NCBI GenBank assembly: GCA_903873585.1
Contig: CAIQOV010000012.1
Location: 43,425 to 107,424 of the forward strand
Length of the DNA: 64,000 nt
Direction of reading: 5' to 3'
Source: an uncultured Rhodobacterales bacterium
GTDB taxonomy: Bacteria; Pseudomonadota; Alphaproteobacteria; Rhodobacterales; Rhodobacteraceae
Of the stretch, positions 57,710 through 64,000 are shown piece by piece (within the stretch, counting starts at the first letter, position 1; each line of letters opens with the position of its first letter). A program made the position numbers and the translations under genes. The notes under the pieces are model-generated. The model saw nothing but the letters and a program-made list of their open reading frames with translations, was not told the origin of the DNA and searched no databases.

Positions 57710-59599
57710 ATGGCCAAATCTCCGACGCCCCCCGACGCTGATGCGATTGAACCGCGCAAACGGTCAAAGGCCGGCGGTCATGTTCTGTCTTTGATTCTGC
57801 TGGGCATGATCGTTGTGGGCCTTGGCGGCTACGGTGTCAGCAACTTTGGCCATCAGGTTGATACGGTGGTGACCGTGGGCAAGGTCCAGGTCAGCACCAA
57901 CCAATATGCGCGCGCGCTCAAATCCCAAATCGCGCAGTTTTCCAAGCAGTTCGGCTCGCAATTCACCTTTGCCCAAGCCCAGATGTTCGGCCTTGATGCG
58001 CAAACCCTGCAAAACCTGATCTCCAACGCCGCCCTTGATAACGAGGCGCTGCGTTTGGGCCTATCGGCGGGCGATTTGCAAGTGGCGCAAAAGATTGCCA
58101 CCAACAAAGCGTTTTTTGATACCGCGGGCAAGTTTGACCGCACCACCTATACCCAATTGCTCGACCAAAACGGCCTGACCGTCAAAGACTTCGAATCCAG
58201 CCTGCGCGATGATCTGTCGCGGCAAATGCTGCAAGCCGCCATTGTCGGCGGAATTCAAACACCCCCCGCCGTGACCGATGCGCTTTATGCCTATCAGGCC
58301 GAAACACGCAGTTTGACCGTGCTGCAACTGACCGAATCCAGCTTGCGCGAAAAGCTACCCCCCCCCAACGATGCGGAGCTTGAGGCCTTTTACAAAGACC
58401 ACATCGCCGATTTCACGCGGCCCGAAGCCAAGCGCGTCGCCTACGCCCTCTTGCAACCTGCCGATCTGGCCAAAGATCAAACCGTCGCCGAGGCGGATAT
58501 CAAAGCCGCCTATGATGCGGCGATTGACACCTTTAACATCCCCGAAAAGCGCTTGGTCGAACGTTTGGTCTATCCCTCTGACGCAGACGCCAAGGCCGCC
58601 AAGGCCAAGCTCGATGCTGGCACATCGTTTGAAGATCTGGTCAAGGCGCGCGGCTTGGGCCTTGGCGATATCGACATGGGCGATGTCACCCAAGCCGAAC
58701 TGGGCGCTGCGGGCAAGGATGTGTTTGGTCTGACTGCCCCCGGCGTGGTGGGCCCCCTGCCCTCAGACCTTGGGCCTGCGCTTTACCGCATGAACACCAT
58801 TTTACCGGCGCAAGCGACCAGCTTTGACCAAGCGCATGATAAGCTGAAAGGCGATCTGCAATTGGCCGCAGCCACAAAAGCCATCGCTGACACGTTCGAG
58901 CCGATCAATGACCTTCTGGCCGGTGGTGCCAGCATTGCCGAAACCGCCAAAGATCAGGGCATGACCGAAGGCAGTACCGATTACGCCAAAGGCGCCGATG
59001 ACAACGACCCCGTCACCCAAGACGCGCAATTCACCAAAGCGGTGGAAGCGATGGAACCGGGCGATTTCGCCCAAGCCATCAGCCTGTCAGATGGCAGCGT
59101 GATGGTGCTGCAAGTGACCGAAACAGTGCCGCCCACGCCGGTTCCCTTTGATAAGGCGCGCGAAAAAGTCACCGCCGCCTCGCACGCCGAAGCCTTGGCC
59201 AAGGCTTTGACCGCATTGGCTGACAACCACCTTGCCGCCGCCAAATCGGGCGCAAAGCTGGAAACCCTCGGGATCACCGATAACGTCGCCGCTGCCACCC
59301 GCAACGCCAAGCTGCCCGCCATTCCCGCCGATGTCTTGGCGGCCGCCTTCACGCTGCAACCGGGCGATGTGGTAAAGGTCGATGCAAACGGGGTCGTGGC
59401 GCTGGTGCGTTTGGATAAAATCACCCCCGCCGATCTGGCCAGTGATACCTCTAAGGCCGATGTCGACAAGCTTGCGACTCAGGCCGCGCAATCTGTGGCG
59501 CAAGACGCCTATGACCTGTTCTCGACCGCGATGACGACCCAAGGCGGGCTGACGATTGACCAAGCGGCGATCAACGCCGTTCAGGCGCGGATGAACTGA
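57710..59599 (+). CDS. ppiD: Periplasmic folding factor, PpiD/SurA-like peptidylprolyl isomerase
   Basis: 629 residues. A single N-terminal membrane anchor (VLSLILLGMIVVGLGGYGVS) is followed by a SurA_N-type domain and a parvulin (PPIC) region around residues 240-370. PpiD assists outer-membrane and secreted protein folding from the inner membrane. The ATG at 57710 follows AAAGGACG. It is two bases before trpE, and this ppiD-trpE pairing is common in Rhodobacterales. The parvulin domain is poorly conserved here, so isomerase activity may be weak. Confidence 0.88.
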   Translation: MAKSPTPPDADAIEPRKRSKAGGHVLSLILLGMIVVGLGGYGVSNFGHQVDTVVTVGKVQVSTNQYARALKSQIAQFSKQFGSQFTFAQAQMFGLDAQTLQNLISNAALDNEALRLGLSAGDLQVAQKIATNKAFFDTAGKFDRTTYTQLLDQNGLTVKDFESSLRDDLSRQMLQAAIVGGIQTPPAVTDALYAYQAETRSLTVLQLTESSLREKLPPPNDAELEAFYKDHIADFTRPEAKRVAYALLQPADLAKDQTVAEADIKAAYDAAIDTFNIPEKRLVERLVYPSDADAKAAKAKLDAGTSFEDLVKARGLGLGDIDMGDVTQAELGAAGKDVFGLTAPGVVGPLPSDLGPALYRMNTILPAQATSFDQAHDKLKGDLQLAAATKAIADTFEPINDLLAGGASIAETAKDQGMTEGSTDYAKGADDNDPVTQDAQFTKAVEAMEPGDFAQAISLSDGSVMVLQVTETVPPTPVPFDKAREKVTAASHAEALAKALTALADNHLAAAKSGAKLETLGITDNVAAATRNAKLPAIPADVLAAAFTLQPGDVVKVDANGVVALVRLDKITPADLASDTSKADVDKLATQAAQSVAQDAYDLFSTAMTTQGGLTIDQAAINAVQARMN

Positions 59600-59601
59600 C
59601 C

Positions 59602-61110
59602 ATGACGTTGCAGCCCGATTTTGCCACCTTCGCGGCGGCTTGGGCCGAAGGCCGCAATCAGGTTGTTTATGCCCGTTTGGCGGCTGATCTCGACACGCCG
59701 GTTTCGTTGATGATGAAACTGGCCGAAGCGCGCACCGACACGTTCTTGCTGGAATCGGTGACGGGCGGTGAAGTGCGCGGGCGCTATTCTGTCGTGGGCA
59801 TGAAGCCCGACCTGATCTGGCAGTGCCACGGCACATCGGCGCGCCTGAACCGCGAAGCGCGTTTTGATGCGGCAGCCTTTGTGGCCGAGGCGGGTGATCC
59901 GCTCACCTCGCTGCGCGCCTTGATTGCCGAAAGCCGCATTGACCTGCCCGAAGGCTTGCCGCCGATTGCCGCTGGCCTGTTTGGCTATCTGGGCTATGAC
60001 ATGATCCGCCTTGTTGAACATTTGCCCCATATCAACCCCGATCCCTTGGGCCTGCCCGATGCCACGCTTCTGCGCCCCTCGGTCGTGGCCGTGCTGGACG
60101 GTGTGAAGGGCGAGGTGACGGTGGTGGCCCCTGCATGGGTATCCTCGGGCCTGTCAGCGCGTGCCGCCTATGCCCAAGCGGGCGAGCGGGTGATGGATGC
60201 TTTGCGCGACCTTGACCGCGCCCCCCCCGCGCAGCGCGATCTGGGCGAAGCGGCCGCCGTGGGCGCGGCTGTGTCAAACTTCACCCCCGATGGCTACCGC
60301 GCAGCGGTGGAAAAGGCCAAAGACTATATCCGCGCCGGTGACATCTTTCAGGTCGTTCCCAGCCAGCGCTGGACCCAAAGCTTTGAACTGCCGCCCTTTG
60401 CCTTTTACCGCTCGCTGCGGCGCACCAACCCGTCGCCCTTCTTGTTCTTTTTCAACTTCGGCGACTTTCAAGTGGTGGGTGCCAGCCCCGAAATCCTTGT
60501 GCGGTTGCGCGAAGGTGAAGTGACAATCCGCCCCATCGCGGGCACGCGCAAACGCGGCGCTACCCCCGAAGAAGACCGCGCCTTGGAAGCCGACCTGTTG
60601 GCCGACCCCAAAGAACGCGCCGAACATCTGATGCTGCTGGATCTGGGGCGCAACGATGTGGGCCGTGTGGCAAAACTTGGCACTGTGCGCCCGACCGAAC
60701 AATTCATCGTCGAACGCTATTCGCACGTCATGCACATCGTCTCGAACGTGGTGGGCCAAATCGCCGAAGGGCAAGATGCCCTTTCCGCCCTTTTGGCAGG
60801 TATGCCCGCAGGCACGGTGTCCGGTGCCCCCAAGGTGCGCGCGATGGAGATTATTGACGAGCTTGAACCCGAAAAGCGCGGCATCTATGGCGGCGGCATC
60901 GGCTATTTCGCCGCCAACGGCGAGATGGATTTTTGCATCGCGCTGCGCACAGCGGTGCTGAAAGACGAAAAACTGTATATCCAAGCTGGGGGCGGTGTCG
61001 TTTATGACAGCGACCCCGAGGCGGAGTATCAAGAAACGGTCAACAAATCCAAAGCCCTGCGCCGCGCCGCCGAAGATGCAGGCACCTTCGCCCATCGGCG
61101 CAACAGCTAG
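59602..61110 (+). CDS. trpE: Anthranilate synthase component I
   Basis: 502 residues. It makes anthranilate from chorismate with ammonia supplied by TrpG. The tryptophan-binding N-terminal LLESVTGGEVRGRYSVVGMK and the catalytic PIAGTRKRGATPEEDRALE, LLDLGRNDVGRVAK and GTVSGAPKVRAMEIIDELEP are all present. It starts two bases after ppiD. No trpG, trpD or trpC follows in this window, though they often do in related genomes. Confidence 0.97.
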   Translation: MTLQPDFATFAAAWAEGRNQVVYARLAADLDTPVSLMMKLAEARTDTFLLESVTGGEVRGRYSVVGMKPDLIWQCHGTSARLNREARFDAAAFVAEAGDPLTSLRALIAESRIDLPEGLPPIAAGLFGYLGYDMIRLVEHLPHINPDPLGLPDATLLRPSVVAVLDGVKGEVTVVAPAWVSSGLSARAAYAQAGERVMDALRDLDRAPPAQRDLGEAAAVGAAVSNFTPDGYRAAVEKAKDYIRAGDIFQVVPSQRWTQSFELPPFAFYRSLRRTNPSPFLFFFNFGDFQVVGASPEILVRLREGEVTIRPIAGTRKRGATPEEDRALEADLLADPKERAEHLMLLDLGRNDVGRVAKLGTVRPTEQFIVERYSHVMHIVSNVVGQIAEGQDALSALLAGMPAGTVSGAPKVRAMEIIDELEPEKRGIYGGGIGYFAANGEMDFCIALRTAVLKDEKLYIQAGGGVVYDSDPEAEYQETVNKSKALRRAAEDAGTFAHRRNS

Positions 61111-61519
61111 GCTAACCTACAGGCTAGGTTGCACGGCGGTGGGATAAAGGCTTTGTCGCAAATCGCTGCAACGGCTCGGCTTGCTTACGCCTTGCCCTCA
61201 AGCGCCCATTTGTTGCAAATCGCTGCAACGGTTCGGCTCGATTATGCCCTGCCTACAAGCGCCGCGCCATCGCCAAACGGCGCAGTGGCAAGGCACTGTC
61301 GCGCGAAACCCGCCGCGCGTTTGGAGATGCAGTCACGTTCGCAACCCTCCGCCACAGCTTGGCACACTTCCCCTGCACGCCCGCGAAGGCAAGCCCATCC
61401 GCGAACTCATGCAGGTGTTCACCGCCGCCCCGCCCCGCGTCCTGCGCCAAAAAATCCCGGCATCTTCCGCCCAAACCCGCAGAGCGTAAACGCAAATTCA
61501 CCTTGCCCCCGCGCGCGCC
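61111..61519. other. Gene-poor 409-base stretch after trpE
   Basis: It holds a 57-base-period direct repeat at 61153-61263 but no gene I can support. Open frames of 100-156 codons cross it, but they match nothing I recognise and are proline/arginine-rich as expected of G+C-rich noncoding DNA. Fragments such as VTFATLRHS and GKPIRELMQ in different frames vaguely recall a tyrosine recombinase C-terminus, too weak to call a pseudogene. Confidence 0.6.
61153..61263 (+). repeat. Imperfect 54-base direct repeat, period 57 bases
   Basis: 61153-61206 and 61210-61263 match at all but about eight positions with no gaps. Each contains GCAAATCGCTGCAACGG. Copy 2 has a perfect GTTGCA/TGCAAC dyad. The period equals 19 codons: in one frame both copies read QIAAT.RL.YALP.SA. 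Confidence 0.85.
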
Positions 61520-64000
61520 CTAAAACTTCCACTCAAAACTCATCCGCCCGCTGGTGCGCGTTTGCCCGTCGATCCAATCTGACAGGATTTCGGCCCTAAA
61601 ACTGCCGTGTCCGTCGGCACTGCGCGATTGCAGGCCAATCTCAATGCCATGACCGCAGGCTTTAGAGTGGTTTGTCTTTTGGCACAGCAGGCGCGGCGCA
61701 TAGGTCAGCAGATGCTGGCTTTTGGCCACGCTGCCCCCGCCCAAGGCAACACGCACCTCGGGGCGGAAGGTCAGGTTGATCACGGATATTTGGCCGGTAT
61801 CAAGGCTTAAGCTGTTGTCGGTCATGGCATTGGCCGTGCCGGTAAAGCCCACCGGATCAACCCACGTGCGCGCCGCTGTCAGGCCCAATTCGGGCCAAAT
61901 CTCATAGCCCTGTGCTGCGATCACACCGCTGATGGCCGCGCCAAAGCTGGCCCCGCGTGTCGAATAATCCCCCTTAAGCGCAAGATCGTTGTCGTGCATC
62001 GTCACGCTATCGCGCCCCGCGCTGAGGGTCACAAAACCGTCAAGGTAGACTTGGTCTGCCATCTGGTGCACCGCATAGCCACCCACAGATAACCGCAGGT
62101 GATCCTGACCGCCCGTAAAACTGCCGTTTAGCGTAGAATGCGCGACATCGCCGCCGATGAAATACCCCAGCAAGGTATCTTGTGACACCGCCCGCTCAAA
62201 TGCGATTTTGCCGCTGAATGTGGCGGTTTTGCTGCCACCGTCATCGTCGCGTTGCACATCAAAAGCGCCAAAAATCAACCGCCGTGCGCCACCTTCGCGG
62301 ACGGTTTGGCCATAGAACGTGCCCATCGTGCTTAGTCCGACCGGATTGGCGGTAAAACTGCCGTCGACATCCAGGGCCATTGCTTGATCGTCGCGCGACA
62401 AAAAGCGCTCTTTGGCATCTTGCACCATCGCTTGGTTGGCCGCCAAAGAGCTGGTCATATGGTGAAGTGTCGTGTCGGTTAACGTGTGGCGAATGGCGTC
62501 GGCCTTCTGGGCAAAGGCGCTGGCAGGGGTTGTGTCGGGCGGTTGCACCGTCACCGACACCGTATCCGCCGCGCTTTGCAGTGTCCGGTCATATACCGTC
62601 AGGGCGAACACCAGCGTGATCGGTTCGGCCCCCACGTCAAGCACTGGCGCGGTGAAGGTTGGCTGCGGTACCGCCTCGTTGGAAAGATCAACGCTGGTGC
62701 CGGCGGTCTGCGTCCAGCGACACGCGAGGATTGGGTCATCAGGATCTGACGAGCCCATGCCGTCAAGCGTCACCTCTGCGCCTGAATCCACAATTTGCGG
62801 ATCTCCGGCGTCAGCCGTCGGCGGCGGGCTTGCCACGGTTGGCGTGACAGCGGGCGACGGCGCCGAGTCGATTTGCTCGCCCGCCGCAGTTGTCGCTGTG
62901 ACGGTGAAGGTATAGCTGACCCCGTTGGTCAGCCCCGTCACCACGATGGGCGAACTACTGCCCGTGGCGGTTGCACCACCGGGGCTGGCAGTCACCCTAT
63001 ACCCCGCAATCGCCGCCCCACCACTGCGCGCCGGCGCCGTGAAGCTGACGCTGGCCTGCGCATCGCCCGCCGTCACCGCCCCAATCGTCGGCGCATCCGG
63101 CGCGATGGCCGTGACCTCAAAGCTTTGGCTGACGGTCGGCGCTGCGCTATAGCGGGCGTCGCCCGCCTGATCGGCGTCAATCGTGCAGGTGCCTGTCGCT
63201 GCAAAGGTTAATGCCCCGTCCGAGGTGACGCTGCACACCTCAGGCGGTGTGGCGGTGAAGCTGACCGTCAAGCCTGAGGTTGCGGTGGCTGTCAAGGTCG
63301 GGCTGGCCCCGAAGCTTTGCGCGCCGGGGTTTTCGAAGGTGATGCTCTGGCTGGCCACAGGCGTGACCGCGTTTGACGCAGCCGAGGCCGCCCCCGTCCC
63401 CGCCGCATTGCTCGCCGTGACGGTGAAGGTGTAGCTGACCCCGTTGGTCAACCCCGTCACCACGATGGGCGAGGCGCTGCCCGTGGCAACAATCCCCTCG
63501 GGCGACGAAGTCACAGTATAACCCGCAATCCCCACCCCGCCATCGCTGGCCGGAGCCGTAAAGCTGACGCTGGCCTGGCCCGCGCCACCCTCTGCCGCCC
63601 CAATCGTCGGCGCATCTGGCGCAATCGGAGCGACGTCAAAGCTTTGGCTGACGGTCGGCGCTGCGCTATAGCGGGCATCGCCCGCCTGATCGGCGTCAAT
63701 CGTGCAGGTGCCCGCCGCTGCAAAGGTTAATACCCCATCCGAGGTGACGCTGCACACCTCAGGCGATGTGGCGGTGAAGCTGACCGTCAAGCCAGACGAG
63801 GCGCTGGCGGTCAAGGTCGGGCTGGCCCCAAAGCTTTGCGCGCCGGGGTCATCGAAGGTGATGCTCTGGCTGGCCACAGGTGTGACCGCGTTTGACGCAG
63901 CCGAGGCCGCCCCCGTCCCCGCCGCATTGCTCGCCGTGACGGTGAAGGTGTAGCTGACCCCGTTGGTCAACCCCGTCACCACGATGGGCGAGGCGCTGCC
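61520..64000 (-). CDS. Large repetitive outer-membrane/autotransporter-like protein, C-terminal part (5' end outside window)
   Basis: At least 826 residues; the frame stays open to the right edge. From the N-terminal side it has alternating fibronectin type III-like modules (VVTGLTNGVSYTFTVTASNA) and Ig-like modules with a cysteine pair (PEVCSVTSDGVLTFAAAGTC). A PKD-like domain follows (PPTADAGDPQIVDSGAEVTL). The last ~300 residues look like a beta-barrel, ending GRMSFEWKF with the final Phe usual in outer-membrane proteins. It is probably a surface adhesin or autotransporter. The FN3-Ig repeat is 519 bases long and strongly conserved between copies. Confidence 0.8.
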   Translation of the reverse strand, partial: GSASPIVVTGLTNGVSYTFTVTASNAAGTGAASAASNAVTPVASQSITFDDPGAQSFGASPTLTASASSGLTVSFTATSPEVCSVTSDGVLTFAAAGTCTIDADQAGDARYSAAPTVSQSFDVAPIAPDAPTIGAAEGGAGQASVSFTAPASDGGVGIAGYTVTSSPEGIVATGSASPIVVTGLTNGVSYTFTVTASNAAGTGAASAASNAVTPVASQSITFENPGAQSFGASPTLTATATSGLTVSFTATPPEVCSVTSDGALTFAATGTCTIDADQAGDARYSAAPTVSQSFEVTAIAPDAPTIGAVTAGDAQASVSFTAPARSGGAAIAGYRVTASPGGATATGSSSPIVVTGLTNGVSYTFTVTATTAAGEQIDSAPSPAVTPTVASPPPTADAGDPQIVDSGAEVTLDGMGSSDPDDPILACRWTQTAGTSVDLSNEAVPQPTFTAPVLDVGAEPITLVFALTVYDRTLQSAADTVSVTVQPPDTTPASAFAQKADAIRHTLTDTTLHHMTSSLAANQAMVQDAKERFLSRDDQAMALDVDGSFTANPVGLSTMGTFYGQTVREGGARRLIFGAFDVQRDDDGGSKTATFSGKIAFERAVSQDTLLGYFIGGDVAHSTLNGSFTGGQDHLRLSVGGYAVHQMADQVYLDGFVTLSAGRDSVTMHDNDLALKGDYSTRGASFGAAISGVIAAQGYEIWPELGLTAARTWVDPVGFTGTANAMTDNSLSLDTGQISVINLTFRPEVRVALGGGSVAKSQHLLTYAPRLLCQKTNHSKACGHGIEIGLQSRSADGHGSFRAEILSDWIDGQTRTSGRMSFEWKF
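62922..64000 (-). repeat. 519-base tandem repeats encoding FN3-Ig modules
   Basis: The marker CCGTTGGTCA recurs at 62922, 63441 and 63960, exactly 519 bases (173 codons) apart. The copies from 63441 and 63960 are nearly identical over long stretches; the copy near 62922 has diverged more. The array continues beyond the window. Confidence 0.9.

Noticed and set aside
61129..61519. Tyrosine recombinase remnant after trpE
   Set aside because: Only short fragments (TLRHS, PIRELMQ) in different frames; no catalytic set and no attachment-site repeat next to it.

Overview
The window looks like chromosomal DNA of an alphaproteobacterium of the Rhodobacterales (Rhodobacteraceae). The evidence is the G+C-rich codon use, the aerobic (late-cobalt) cob pathway with CobG, CobF and CobN, an iscR-led suf operon, the pyrE-dnaB and ppiD-trpE arrangements, and a cys cluster of SUMT, DUF2849, CysI, CysH and DUF934 genes beside a divergent Lrp-type regulator. 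I see no prophage, complete IS element or CRISPR array.

Layout. (1) 1-4.7 kb: 3' end of pyrE, dnaB, an SDR dehydrogenase, infC with an ATA start, a small Ala-rich membrane-anchored protein, and fpr. (2) 4.8-9.3 kb: an assimilatory sulfate/sulfite reduction operon on the minus strand, with a divergent Lrp/AsnC gene. Two regularly spaced inverted repeats lie between them. (3) 9.3-10.5 kb: an MgtC/DUF4010 membrane protein. (4) 10.6-31.4 kb: nearly the whole aerobic cobalamin pathway. Two minus-strand cobalamin riboswitches are present. One precedes cbtB-cbtA-cobF; the other precedes DUF1636-cobW-cobN-cobG-cobH-cobI-cobJ. cobL-cobE-cobM-cobB-cobA-DUF1636 follow on the same strand. cobK lies on the opposite strand between cobJ and cobL and overlaps both. 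On the plus side are cobO, a HAD phosphatase-like gene and cobQ. Converging on them are a threonine kinase, cbiB/cobD and cobC, which make and attach the aminopropanol arm. (5) 31.6-35.0 kb: two tandem serralysin-like RTX metalloproteases. (6) 35.0-42.6 kb: tRNA-Arg(CCG) and the iron-sulfur operon iscR, cysteine desulfurase, sufB, sufC, sufD, two small YIP1-type membrane proteins, sufS. (7) 42.8-61.1 kb: mostly housekeeping genes (alpha/beta hydrolase, HD hydrolase, icd, typA, alaS, recA, valS, aminotransferase, ppiD, trpE) and one A+T-rich sulfotransferase-like gene that stands out in composition. (8) 61.1-64.0 kb: a gene-poor stretch with a 19-codon-period repeat, then the 3' part of a large repetitive outer-membrane protein that runs off the right edge.

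How it fits together: the cys operon and CobG both need siroheme, and SUMT copies occur in both the sulfur and the B12 clusters. The B12 block covers precorrin-2 to adenosylcobyric acid and the nucleotide-loop precursor. CobS/CobT chelatase subunits, a dedicated cob(II)yrinate reductase and the lower-ligand genes are not in view. No wholly new system is obvious. The most worthwhile leads are cobK nested antisense in the cob operon, the paired four-cysteine DUF1636 proteins, the HAD enzyme fused into the cobO-cobQ operon by overlaps, and the diverged tandem RTX proteases.
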